NCBI GenBank assembly: GCA_019638385.1
Contig: JAHBTW010000001.1
Coordinates: 372,001-436,000 of the forward strand
Direction of reading: 5' to 3'
Length of the DNA stretch: 64,000 nt
Origin: Saprospiraceae bacterium
GTDB lineage: Bacteria; Bacteroidota; Bacteroidia; Chitinophagales; Saprospiraceae
The notes beneath the pieces were generated by a model. It was given only the letters and a program-made list of their open reading frames with translations. It made no database searches and was not told the origin of the DNA. Positions 8,994 to 18,219 of the stretch are shown here, piece by piece; the first letter of the stretch is position 1; every line of letters starts with the position of its first letter. Both the position numbers and the translations under genes were made by a program.

Positions 8994-11900
8994 CTACCGA
9001 AGACGCTGCGCTCGTATCGAAACATTGACCCGGCTTACAGCCCCGGTGCGTTCAAACACCTGCCGGCTTGTCTCTTCGTCTAAACTCAAAGAATCAAATA
9101 GCTGTGCTTTGCCATCGCTGAATAGGACTTCCAGACCTTCTTTATCGGAAATGGTATAAATCACAGGAACCTGACAGCAGGTAAAGCAAAGGGCGTTTTC
9201 CTTTAATTCGATTTGCTCGCGCTCGTTTTGGAGATTGACGTATTCAAAAACCGCAGAATCGGTCGTAAACTCCTCTCTTTTCAGCAAACACGGATTGAAA
9301 TACAATTTCCCGTCAATGACAAATACCCCCAGCACGCCAAACCGGACCAAAATATCCTCTTTCACCTGACCGGTCATGCCGGGCTGTTGTGCGCCTCTGT
9401 GTTGCGGGGTATGCGAATAAGGATCGGTGGGGAAGGCGCCGTACAAGTCCGGGGATTTGTGAACACCGATGCCCTGACCTATTTCGTAAAAATGCGCAAT
9501 CAAGCGGTTTACCGTATCTGCATCGGCTTCTTCTTCAATAGCTTGGAGACAAGCCTCCTGTACGGCCAGGTGCAACTTGGACACCATGTGCCAGTAAATG
9601 GACCCTAAGCCCTCGTAAGAAAAAAAAGTGCCCGAGCGCCCGGTAAATGCTTTGTGATTGAAAACGTCCTCAAAAATCTGTAATACCGTATCAGAATCAC
9701 TTGCTACCAAAGGGCCGTAAGCGGTAGATTGGAGGGCTTCCAATGCGGCTTTTACATCCCCTGCGTTTTTGAAATTCCCATTGAAATGGTAGCCGCCCGC
9801 AACGTCCCGATTAATAATTTGCAAATTATTGTCTTGCAACAATTGACGCAACAGAGCCGATTTATTAATGAATGCTTCGGGAATGTTGTTTTTTTCTAAA
9901 AAGCCTGGTAAATCTTTGTTGGGATAAAGCAAATAGCTCTGTTGATCGCTCCGGTACAGAGCGCTGTTGCGGAGCGCGTCCAATAGTTTCAGCGTAGCTT
10001 CGGCGCTTAAATATCCGGCGCTGATGACGGCTACCTGACCTTCGAGCATTTCGCTTAAATGCGCCGTTGAAATGCCGTTTTCCTGCACTGTCATCAGGTT
10101 ATAAGCGTGATACAAATGGTCGGGCCTTTCGTTGGCCTGTATCGTATGCTCCAGAAATTGCAGGGTTATATCGCTGAAAGCCGATATCCGGCTCAGCGGC
10201 AGAGCAGACTTTTTACCGCTGAATCCTTTTTCATACACGGTATCGCGGTAATTGCTTGCCGCTTGTCCCAATGCGTCTGTAACGGTTTTTCGTTGAGCGT
10301 CATTGATTCCTGTTTCGAGCAAGTGCCGGTTGGCGTCCAATGCCTGGTGTACTTTATGGAATAATTCCACCAACTCATCAGAAACAAGAACCTGCTTAAT
10401 CGGTGCGCGCGTCAGGATTTTATCGAGCAGTACAAAAAAACGCCTCAGGTAATACAGCGTCACCATAGACACGCCGTTGCCCACTAAGGCGTTATTGGCG
10501 TCGTTCCATTCGGGGCGTTGCGTATTCATCCAGATACCGGCGCCGGGAATAAAATTGGAGACTTTTGCCAGGGTCAGGGCCAATAGTTTCTCCATGAAAT
10601 TGACATGGTGAATTTCGCTTACCCCGCTCCCCGACAAAGCGCCGTCGGCCCCGGTTGCCGCAATTTTTTCGGTGATGCGATGGTTGGACGCTTCATCAAA
10701 GAGGATAGTGTTTTTGGGGTCTTTCAGGATGTCTTCATACGACTTGATCCGGTAGGGCACATTGGCATATACGAAGTATTCCCTGTCGAAAAGGGATTCT
10801 AAGGCGCCGGGTTGGCGGTTCTCCGTGAACTCCAAAAATTTGAGCAAATAGATAACCTGATGATCGCCCCAATACCCGATATACGACCAGGGGTTGTCGG
10901 GTTCAATGGTTTCCCAGTCGAATCCGCCTTTGGTCACCCGATAGGGGTTGTACCCGTCAAAGGTAGAGGCATTCAGGAATTTGAAAATCATGCCTTCAAT
11001 AAATTCGGGGTAGGAGTGGGCCAGCGCCTCCCAGTTTTGAAACAAATCTCTCCAGTTGCCTTCATAATCGAGGATTTTGGAGCCGTCCGTTTCGTTCTGG
11101 GTATTGATGGAAAAATAGTTCCAGGGCCGGCTGGGGTCTCCATGCCGGCGGCTGAACTTCAGGGGCAGATATTCTATGCCGAGCCTTATCAGGTCGGCAT
11201 CTTCGCTCTTTAGCAAAAGCGCCCGGAGCGCCGACACGCTGAACGCCTTTTCCAGCCCGTCGATAAAGTGCTGATTTCGTGCTGCTACCTCCACATTGGC
11301 CTTTGAAAGGTAGCGTACAAAATCTTCCTTTTCGATGCGGTAGTTGTCGTCAAATGTGCCCCCACGCATGATGTTGAAAAGCACGTTGGAAAAATGTCGG
11401 GTGTCATTCCGCTTGTCGGCACTATATTGCAGGCCGTCGGCGCCCGCAACGAGCCGGATCAATTCTTCCGTCCCCGATGCTATATCCTCCTGAAGCTGCT
11501 CTTCGATGCCGGCATTTTCTTTTATAATCTGGCAAAGACTGATTATTTGCGCATGGGTCTGATTGACGTTGGCAATGATGTTCCACTTTTTATCAGAATG
11601 GCCGGGCAATGAAATAGTTGCGGAAACAAAGTACGCGCCTTTTTCACCTTTTACGTCGCGTTCCTCGCGAATGGGCTGCTTCTTTCTGAAGTTGTTTAGT
11701 TGTATGGATGACAGCAGGTGTTTCGGATGTTCTAAGCCTGATGACCAGGCAATGTTGGCTTTTAGCGCTTCGCTCGGTTCGGCTTTGTCCACAATAATGG
11801 CGCTGAGGGCAAAAATGCCGATGCCGGAGGCCGGCTCCAGTTCGCTTCTCTTGTATGCGTCCACCAGATTGCTGGTTGAACTTTGCAGGTCGTTGGGCAC

Positions 11901-12455
11901 GCCATACGGCATGATGTTTTGGATGCCGTCTAAGAGCGTAATGCGGTAGTCGGTACCGGAAGTGTTGAGTAGCTCCGCTTTTCTAATGAAGCCGAATACC
12001 TTACCGGAATTCCACTGGTACCTGAATGTAAGGCCCAGGTCGTGGTTGATTTCTTCAAAAATAATTTTATTGCCGTAAATGCTTTTGTACAAATTCCGGC
12101 TGATGTCATACCGAAACAGGAACCGCTCCGAGAAAGGCTCCCAAATTAAAATATCATCGCCGGACTGAATTTGAAAGATGGATTTACTGCCTGTAATATC
12201 CGCAAATTCGGCAATTTTGTCGTCCGTATAGTAAGGGAACAAAGCATATTCCGGATTTTTACGCCCGGCAGTAAGCCCTCCATTGCTTGATATAAACATC
12301 CAGTGATTTGAATCGCTGACGATGTTCATAAAAAAAGGGCGCATGGCATCGCTGTTCGAAATTTTATAGTAGCGTTCATTATCATACACTACCATGTTCA
12401 TTTTGACCGCTTTATCCGTCGCTTCGTTTTTTGTATCGCTAGACACTTCAATCAT
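8994..12455 (-). CDS. Beta-1,3-oligoglucan phosphorylase, GH149-like
   Basis: 1153 aa, no signal peptide, so cytosolic. The layout matches large inverting glucan phosphorylases related to GH94: an N-terminal beta-sandwich (about 20-330), helical linker, then an (alpha/alpha)6 barrel holding RPEWNDANNALVG near residue 648. Its WND triad corresponds to the catalytic acid motif of GH94. The length of about 1150 aa and this motif fit GH149 (beta-1,3-oligoglucan phosphorylase); GH161 is the main alternative. Such enzymes release glucose-1-phosphate from laminari-oligosaccharides using phosphate, saving ATP compared with hydrolysis. The neighbours GH16, GH17 and GH30 support beta-1,3-glucan as substrate. 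It gives the locus a cytosolic end point. Confidence 0.8.
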   Translation of the reverse strand: MIEVSSDTKNEATDKAVKMNMVVYDNERYYKISNSDAMRPFFMNIVSDSNHWMFISSNGGLTAGRKNPEYALFPYYTDDKIAEFADITGSKSIFQIQSGDDILIWEPFSERFLFRYDISRNLYKSIYGNKIIFEEINHDLGLTFRYQWNSGKVFGFIRKAELLNTSGTDYRITLLDGIQNIMPYGVPNDLQSSTSNLVDAYKRSELEPASGIGIFALSAIIVDKAEPSEALKANIAWSSGLEHPKHLLSSIQLNNFRKKQPIREERDVKGEKGAYFVSATISLPGHSDKKWNIIANVNQTHAQIISLCQIIKENAGIEEQLQEDIASGTEELIRLVAGADGLQYSADKRNDTRHFSNVLFNIMRGGTFDDNYRIEKEDFVRYLSKANVEVAARNQHFIDGLEKAFSVSALRALLLKSEDADLIRLGIEYLPLKFSRRHGDPSRPWNYFSINTQNETDGSKILDYEGNWRDLFQNWEALAHSYPEFIEGMIFKFLNASTFDGYNPYRVTKGGFDWETIEPDNPWSYIGYWGDHQVIYLLKFLEFTENRQPGALESLFDREYFVYANVPYRIKSYEDILKDPKNTILFDEASNHRITEKIAATGADGALSGSGVSEIHHVNFMEKLLALTLAKVSNFIPGAGIWMNTQRPEWNDANNALVGNGVSMVTLYYLRRFFVLLDKILTRAPIKQVLVSDELVELFHKVHQALDANRHLLETGINDAQRKTVTDALGQAASNYRDTVYEKGFSGKKSALPLSRISAFSDITLQFLEHTIQANERPDHLYHAYNLMTVQENGISTAHLSEMLEGQVAVISAGYLSAEATLKLLDALRNSALYRSDQQSYLLYPNKDLPGFLEKNNIPEAFINKSALLRQLLQDNNLQIINRDVAGGYHFNGNFKNAGDVKAALEALQSTAYGPLVASDSDTVLQIFEDVFNHKAFTGRSGTFFSYEGLGSIYWHMVSKLHLAVQEACLQAIEEEADADTVNRLIAHFYEIGQGIGVHKSPDLYGAFPTDPYSHTPQHRGAQQPGMTGQVKEDILVRFGVLGVFVIDGKLYFNPCLLKREEFTTDSAVFEYVNLQNEREQIELKENALCFTCCQVPVIYTISDKEGLEVLFSDGKAQLFDSLSLDEETSRQVFERTGAVSRVNVSIRAQRLR

Positions 12456-12498
12456 TGTAGGTTAGGGCATAAAAATTAAAAAAATACGGACGCGTTCC

Positions 12499-13305
12499 TC
12501 AGTTGACCGCCTGATAAACTCTCACATAGTCAATGGTCATTTTTTGCGGAAAAGGCGTTAGAGCCGTAGGAAAGCCCACATAATTGCCGCCTACCGCTAC
12601 ATTTAAAATCATAAAAAACGGATGGTCGTACACCCATTCGCCGTTGACATCTCCGCGTTCAATGCGTTGGTATAAAAAGTCGTCCACAAAAAAGTCAATT
12701 TTGTTTTCGTCCCATTCTATGGCAAAAACATGGAACTCGGTATCAAACCGATTGTTGGGCAGGGCGTATTTTTTGGAGATGGCGTTCCCGCCTGAATAAC
12801 CCGGCCCGTGAATGGAGCCGGCAATGGCGTTCGGTTCCTGGCCTCTCAATTCCATGACATCTATCTCCCCGCACTGCGGCCAACTGACGGCATCTATATT
12901 GCTCCCCAACAGCCAAAAGGCAGGCCACAGGCCAGGGCCGTAAGGCGTCTTGAGCCGCGCTTCAAAACGACCGTACGCCTGCTCAAACAAGCCCTGCGTT
13001 TTTATCCGCGCCGAGGTGAAACTGTTGCCGGAGCGGATGGCTGTCAGGACGAGGTTGCCGTCGCCGTCCATAGATACGTTGTTGGGGCTGTTGGTGTAAG
13101 ATTGTAGTTCCTGATTGCCCCAGCCGTCCTGACCGGTACCGAGATCGTACGTCCACTTAGCGGCATCGGGCAATTCGCCGGCAGCGCCGTTGAATTCATC
13201 GCTCCACACCAACTGCCAATTGCGGGGCTCTAATTTTTGAAAATCATCTGCCTTGCAACCCATTAGGGTGATAAGCAAAGCAACAAAGAGAATTTTAGCG
13301 TTCAT
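12499..13305 (-). CDS. GH16 laminarinase-type endo-beta-1,3-glucanase, lipoprotein
   Basis: 268 aa. Lipoprotein signal peptide MNAKILFVALLITLMGC (lipobox cysteine 17). The GH16 jelly roll begins at LVWSDEFNG and has the catalytic strand GEIDVMELR, with nucleophile E147, D149 and acid/base E152. The ELQSYTNSPNNV and GLWPAFWLLG strands are typical of the laminarinase branch. Expected to cut beta-1,3-glucan at or near the cell surface into pieces that fit the barrel protein encoded upstream. It lies 43 nt before the phosphorylase gene and 130 nt after the binding lipoprotein; that gap holds an inverted repeat. Confidence 0.92.
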   Translation of the reverse strand: MNAKILFVALLITLMGCKADDFQKLEPRNWQLVWSDEFNGAAGELPDAAKWTYDLGTGQDGWGNQELQSYTNSPNNVSMDGDGNLVLTAIRSGNSFTSARIKTQGLFEQAYGRFEARLKTPYGPGLWPAFWLLGSNIDAVSWPQCGEIDVMELRGQEPNAIAGSIHGPGYSGGNAISKKYALPNNRFDTEFHVFAIEWDENKIDFFVDDFLYQRIERGDVNGEWVYDHPFFMILNVAVGGNYVGFPTALTPFPQKMTIDYVRVYQAVN

Positions 13306-13362
13306 TTTATTTTATTTTTTGTCGTTGTTAAAGGACAGTGTAATGTAAATTTCTTCTCCTTC

Positions 13363-13395
13363 AGTGAAGGAGTGGCTCGCAGTCACCCCTTCACT
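13363..13395. repeat. Intergenic inverted repeat of the AGTGA..TCACT family
   Basis: Arms AGTGAAGGAGTGGCT (13363-13377) and AGTCACCCCTTCACT (13381-13395) pair at 13 of 15 positions with a 3-nt loop. It lies in the 130-nt gap between the binding lipoprotein and GH16 genes. It resembles the element at 7577-7634. It has no T-run, so it is not a standard terminator, but it could shape the operon mRNA. Confidence 0.6.
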
Positions 13396-13435
13396 CGCCC
13401 GCCGCGTACGGCGTTTTTTTCGTCTGTATGGTGAA

Positions 13436-14845
13436 TTATTGGTTATTATAGAAGTAGACGTTGTCCACATACAGGACCGAACCATCGCCCCCTTCCAAGA
13501 TGATTTGCGCCAGATTGCTTCTGCTTCCCAGATTGGGCATATTGGCAAAGGGGATGTTGATAGAGAGCCATTGCTGTGAAACTAATGTGGGGGCCGTAAA
13601 GGTCGTTGAATGCCTGGTGTCATCTCCACCGCCAAAGGCTCCATCCGGGCCAAAATTAACGATGATCACGCGGAGTTCCCGACCGGGTGCAATGGGATCC
13701 GGGAAGAACGCATTCATGTGGAAATGCGTCATTCCCGTGGCGTTCACCGTTGGGCTGCTGAACTCTATGCCCACAAAGTTGAATATTTCGTACTTCAAAA
13801 CATTGTCCCCCTGTACACTGAAATCATTGGAAACGGTCGTTTGCCAAGGTTGCCAATAGCCGTTATAGTAGTTGACGGGTACATTGGTGTATGCATCGGA
13901 AAAGATGGAGATCACCTTGGAGGGGTCGCGCGTGGGAACGGGCGCACGTTGGAAATTACCAATGGATTCAATGGTAAGCGAACCGGCCGCCTGATTTCCT
14001 CCTATGGTGGCAGTGATAACGGCCGTACCCGGGCCTCCTACCACCGAGACCAAACCATTGGCACTGACGGTCGCTATGGACGGATTGGAAGAAGTGAATT
14101 CAAAGTAGGAAGGCGAAATGCCCACGGTTTGATTGGAACCATCCGGCAAATTGAAGGAGGAACTGACGCCCGAAATCGTTCTCGACACGCCAACGAAGGA
14201 GGTTTCCACTACATCTTGGCCAAATAGGATCGCATGCTGCGGATGCGCCACCGTACCCAATTTTTCAAATTTCACCTCATCAATCCAAAAGGTATAGCCG
14301 CGCTCGTTCTCCGGCCCTTCGGAGTAGTAGAACATCCCGCGCTCGTTGGTCAGCTTGGCGGGGTCGGGCAGTGGAATGTAGTATTTTTTCCAGTTGGTAT
14401 TCACGGCCAAACCCGTAATGGAAACCTGATATGTAGAGGCGCCGAGGTCATTGCCGAAACCCACTACATCTATATTAGCTGCCTGCGTGGCTTTCGCCCA
14501 AAAAGTCAGTACGTTGTACCCCGACAAATCACGGCCTACCTCCGTGAAAAACGCCCCGCCGGCATAGGCGCCTCTGGAGTCATTGACATCCGGCACTTCA
14601 AATTTCATCGAAGCGAGGGAGTTGTTGTACGTCACTTCATTGTCCACATCAAAAGCAGTAGGCACCGAGCCTCCGAAAGCAGCATAGTTCAAACCGGCAC
14701 TGAAGCCGTCAATGAACACTTCCGGATCTGTGGGATAGGTAGCAGGTTGCAGCTCGGCTTCGTCGCGTTCACAGCTCAATGCCGGAAACAGGAGCGCGAG
14801 CAAAAGGAAATATTGCGTAAATCGGATGAAAGTATTTGCACTCAT
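13436..14845 (-). CDS. Surface glycan-binding-type lipoprotein with Big_2 domain
   Basis: 469 aa. Lipoprotein signal peptide (FLLLALLFPALSC). Domains in order: a beta-sandwich of CBM type (about 40-195, with YNVLTFWAKATQ and FWIDEVKFE), a bacterial Ig-like Big_2 domain (about 205-300, FEFTSSNPSIATVSANGLVSV), and a second sandwich (about 305-469). The last starts at TRDPSKVISIFSDAYTNVPV and ends VLYVDNVYFY, and is homologous to the second module of the T9SS protein at 443-1786. No catalytic residues are recognisable. It takes the place that SusE/SusF-like or SGBP proteins hold in other glycan loci. It starts 12 nt after the porin-fusion gene. Ligand identity is inferred from context only. Confidence 0.78.
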   Translation of the reverse strand: MSANTFIRFTQYFLLLALLFPALSCERDEAELQPATYPTDPEVFIDGFSAGLNYAAFGGSVPTAFDVDNEVTYNNSLASMKFEVPDVNDSRGAYAGGAFFTEVGRDLSGYNVLTFWAKATQAANIDVVGFGNDLGASTYQVSITGLAVNTNWKKYYIPLPDPAKLTNERGMFYYSEGPENERGYTFWIDEVKFEKLGTVAHPQHAILFGQDVVETSFVGVSRTISGVSSSFNLPDGSNQTVGISPSYFEFTSSNPSIATVSANGLVSVVGGPGTAVITATIGGNQAAGSLTIESIGNFQRAPVPTRDPSKVISIFSDAYTNVPVNYYNGYWQPWQTTVSNDFSVQGDNVLKYEIFNFVGIEFSSPTVNATGMTHFHMNAFFPDPIAPGRELRVIIVNFGPDGAFGGGDDTRHSTTFTAPTLVSQQWLSINIPFANMPNLGSRSNLAQIILEGGDGSVLYVDNVYFYNNQ

Positions 14846-14857
14846 TTTTTTGTCTTT

Positions 14858-17800
14858 TTAATTGCCAACGTTGATAAGAATGTATGTCCTGATTTCCCAC
14901 TCATTGCCGTTATCGAAACCGATGGCATTGAGGTCAGGCGCTAAATTGCCGGCGCCATCCACGGTTTGAGTGGGTGAATAGCGCGGCGAAAAGCGGTCGA
15001 GCGAGCGCCATGCCCCGCGGATACCGATGCGCGTGGAAGGCAGATCAAACCAATCCGGTTTGGAAATGGAGGTAGAGATATCCGCCATGAGTTGCATGGG
15101 GAAGGTGAGGTTGAAATCGCGGTGATAGTCATAAGGCCCCCAGTCATTCACTCTGATGAAGGAGTTGAATTTAATGGCTTTGTGTATCATGCGCAAGTCC
15201 ATGCCGTAGCGGCGAATGGTGCGCTCGTCGCTGCCGTTTGCCTGGGCGTCGCCGCCGTATACATTGGCGATGAACCCGAAATTTTTGCTTAATTTGGAAA
15301 CCAACCGCGCATTCACTTCCCATAAATCCTGTGCGGGCGCGGCGCCCGGGAAAGCAAAAGTAGTACGACCGTCGGGGAAGATACCGATGGCAGCATCCTG
15401 TGTGGTGGGCAGGTGCCGAAATACCACGCCGGCGCTCAGCGCAAATTTGGAGTCTTCGATCCGATCGCTATCCCATGCATACATCCATGAATCGGGACTT
15501 GGGTCGTAGGTGAATAAAATTTCCCCGGCCACTTGCTCGCGGTTGCCTCGCACCACAAAAGGGTCTTCGAGGATGTTGCGGGGCCGGCCCGGCGCGCCTA
15601 CGTCGTTCGGGATAGGCCCTTCTATAGGCTTTTGCCACAGGAAGTTGGGGGCGATTTGGAGATTGCCCAGCGTGTAGGTAAAGCCGGAAAGGAAGTTGTA
15701 CTGATTGCCACTTCCGCTGTCTTTCAATCTCCAACCGGTAAAGGTTTGAGTGTAATCAGCGCCGCCGTTGGCCACTAAGCCCATTACGGCCGACTGAGCG
15801 TACCAGTTGAATTTGCCGCCGGCGTAAGTAAATTTCACTTTGCCGCCCCAGTTGTCCTCGGCGCGGATCTGATCCTCATAAACGGTATAGGTTCCTTCTT
15901 TTTCCCTGACCAACTGGAATGCTCTTCCCTGAAGCGGTTGCCCGCCCCAAATGCCGCCCAGATCAACGCCGAACTTGCCAAATTTGCGGTTGGCGTGCAG
16001 GGTCAAGCGTCTGGTTTTGGGCTGCGGAATGGCAAAGGAGCTTTCCGTAAGGCCGAGCTGCTCCAAATCCTCATGGAAAATACCTGTGAGGTTGAATTTA
16101 GCCAGTTCTTTGCTGTATTTCAGCAAAACAGCCGGGTTGGCGCCCCACCAAAGCTGCGGGCCGAAAGCGAGCTTGAATCCTTTGAGTTGTTTTTTGCCGG
16201 CCACCTCAAAACCGAAAGGCGCTATGCCGTTGTATATGTCAATTTGCGGCCCGTAGTTGGCTTCGGGATACAAACCGAAGAAATCGCCTTCGTAGCCCCA
16301 ATGGTAGTGCCCCGTACGGTAAAAGCCGTTGAGATCAAACATTTTATGATTCCAGTGATAGTCGGCCCTGTACAACTGGAAACGGTTGTTCGACTCTACC
16401 GTTACGTTGCCGGTGGTACTGTTCAATACGATGGGGCGGCCCCGGTTTTCGTAAAATATCTGATCAATGGGGTTTTGAGCTACATTGCCCAGAATGTTGA
16501 ATTCAACGTTGGCCCTGACATTGGGCGCCGGATTGGCCTCTACACCGACAAAAAACGATTGCATGTGGTCGAAGCCCAATTGGTTGGGATAAACCGGATT
16601 GTTAGGATCGGGTTCTTTTGGGGTGGAAATCAAACTGCCGCCTGTGCTGAACGTATTGAATGCCGCAGATAGCCGGCTAAGCCTTATTTTTTGGGTTTTT
16701 CCGCTCTCAAGCGCCGCTTTATCGCCTCTTGCCTTCAAATAGGCATCCGCTAACGAAAGCCCGTCAAAATATTTTTTGATGCTGCTCAGAGAAGTTCCGC
16801 CGGTATAAGGATCCAACTGATGCACATCTTTCAGCAGGTAATAAGCGGCTCTGGGATACAATTGATAAAATCCCTGTGCATTGGTCGGCCCCTTGGCGCA
16901 AATCCCGAACCACTCTTCATTCATGTTATTTTCGCCTTCCACATAGTCGTTCCCATACCCTCCGTTCGACCAGGAAGCATTGTTGTCGTGTACGTCTAAG
17001 TTCAACGTTTGGCCGTATTTCCACCACCCGTCGCTGAACTGAAAGGTAAAACCGCCTATGGAATTACCCGCTTTTCCGAGACCGGCGGCATTTTCATAAA
17101 TTTCCCGCCAATTGCCCAATAAATAATAGGCTTGCGATGACTGGTCTTCTTCATTGGCAATGGCATTAAAAGCATCTGCGCCAAACTCCGTAAACAATAC
17201 CGGCTTTCCATATTCTTTTTTCACTCGTTCAAACAGATCGCCGAACGAAACGCCCCGATAAACATTCGTACCGAAAATATCTACATCCTTGCACTCCTCC
17301 GCTATGATGTCGAGAAACAACAAATCGCCGTTGCAAAGCGCTACCGGGTGCGACTTGTCAGCCGATTTCATCGCCAATGCGGCCTCATTAAACAGCTTAT
17401 ACATGGGGCGCGCCTTCCTCGTAGATTTCCGATCGGCCATAGGCACGTTCTCTGTTTCGGCGCCCTCCCAAAACAGGCCGTAGTTGTTTTCGTTCCCCAA
17501 CAAATACAACAACAACCCGGGGGTGTTGCGATATTCCTCCACCAACTCCTTCACCTCTTTGAGCAGAAGCGCCCTGACCCGTGGGTCGGCATAGTTTGTA
17601 TTGGCTTCCCAGGCGCCGTTGATGGTGAGGCCGTACCGACCGAACGAGTGATTCAGCATGGTATAGATGCCATGCGTCCGGTAGATATATTCGATCCATT
17701 TTTTGGGAATACCCGTATAGACGCGAATGGCGTTGACGCCCATGTTTTTCAGCAGCCCCATTTCATCATCAAGCGCTTTTTTGATGAAATCGTCGGGTTC

Positions 17801-18004
17801 GCTCCACACGCTGTAGGAATAATTGGTGCCGACAGGGAAATAATCCCAGTTCATCCCATTCACCATAAGTTCCTTTCCGTTCACCGTGAGTTTTATGCCG
17901 CTTTCACTGTGCGCTACCGTCACCATGTCGGCCTGTGCCGAGAGAAGGGTAGAACAGCCTAAAAAAGCCGCCAGCAAAACAATTTGTCTGGTACAAGTGC
18001 TCAT
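14858..18004 (-). CDS. Glycosidase (GH2-like TIM barrel) fused to an outer-membrane porin-like barrel
   Basis: 1048 aa from ATG at 18004, which opens a clean signal peptide (MSTCTRQIVLLAAFLGCSTLLSAQ). Longer in-frame extensions lack one at the N-terminus. Residues about 25-430 form a TIM-barrel glycosidase resembling clan GH-A/GH2. MNWDYFPVGTNYS is strand 1, LLLYLLGNENNYG has the acid/base NE pair, and PVLFTEFGADAF has the nucleophile. From about 480 to the end the sequence alternates aromatic and polar residues in more than a dozen amphipathic strands (RFQLYRADYHWNHKMFDLNGFYRTG begins one set). It ends in IRTYILINVGN, as outer-membrane barrels do. The enzyme would sit at the pore mouth or in the periplasm. 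First gene of the glucan operon. Subfamily and linkage are unknown. Confidence 0.8.
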   Translation of the reverse strand: MSTCTRQIVLLAAFLGCSTLLSAQADMVTVAHSESGIKLTVNGKELMVNGMNWDYFPVGTNYSYSVWSEPDDFIKKALDDEMGLLKNMGVNAIRVYTGIPKKWIEYIYRTHGIYTMLNHSFGRYGLTINGAWEANTNYADPRVRALLLKEVKELVEEYRNTPGLLLYLLGNENNYGLFWEGAETENVPMADRKSTRKARPMYKLFNEAALAMKSADKSHPVALCNGDLLFLDIIAEECKDVDIFGTNVYRGVSFGDLFERVKKEYGKPVLFTEFGADAFNAIANEEDQSSQAYYLLGNWREIYENAAGLGKAGNSIGGFTFQFSDGWWKYGQTLNLDVHDNNASWSNGGYGNDYVEGENNMNEEWFGICAKGPTNAQGFYQLYPRAAYYLLKDVHQLDPYTGGTSLSSIKKYFDGLSLADAYLKARGDKAALESGKTQKIRLSRLSAAFNTFSTGGSLISTPKEPDPNNPVYPNQLGFDHMQSFFVGVEANPAPNVRANVEFNILGNVAQNPIDQIFYENRGRPIVLNSTTGNVTVESNNRFQLYRADYHWNHKMFDLNGFYRTGHYHWGYEGDFFGLYPEANYGPQIDIYNGIAPFGFEVAGKKQLKGFKLAFGPQLWWGANPAVLLKYSKELAKFNLTGIFHEDLEQLGLTESSFAIPQPKTRRLTLHANRKFGKFGVDLGGIWGGQPLQGRAFQLVREKEGTYTVYEDQIRAEDNWGGKVKFTYAGGKFNWYAQSAVMGLVANGGADYTQTFTGWRLKDSGSGNQYNFLSGFTYTLGNLQIAPNFLWQKPIEGPIPNDVGAPGRPRNILEDPFVVRGNREQVAGEILFTYDPSPDSWMYAWDSDRIEDSKFALSAGVVFRHLPTTQDAAIGIFPDGRTTFAFPGAAPAQDLWEVNARLVSKLSKNFGFIANVYGGDAQANGSDERTIRRYGMDLRMIHKAIKFNSFIRVNDWGPYDYHRDFNLTFPMQLMADISTSISKPDWFDLPSTRIGIRGAWRSLDRFSPRYSPTQTVDGAGNLAPDLNAIGFDNGNEWEIRTYILINVGN

Positions 18005-18060
18005 TTTGGTTATTTTATTTGGTAAAAACAGGGCAATTCGATCAAAAAAAAATTGCGCCG

Positions 18061-18068
18061 TAAATGTA
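18061..18068 (-). promoter_or_regulatory. Weak -7 promoter candidate for the glucan operon
   Basis: On the minus strand TACATTTA matches the Bacteroidota -7 box TAnnTTTG at 7 of 8 positions, 56 nt ahead of the start at 18004. The only upstream TTTG (18082-18085) is 13 nt away, shorter than the usual 17-23. The rest of the 215-nt gap (18005-18219) is AT-rich with no other feature seen. Confidence 0.3.
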
Positions 18069-18219
18069 AAAAGGATTAAACCAAAAAAGCATATACATCG
18101 TATATACACAATCTCTCGAAGCACTTACAATAGGACTTATTCTTCTCTATATGAGTTTTTTATAAAAATATTCAGTTTATTGTAGCTGGCAAATGAAACG
18201 GGCAATTGTATATGTGTTT

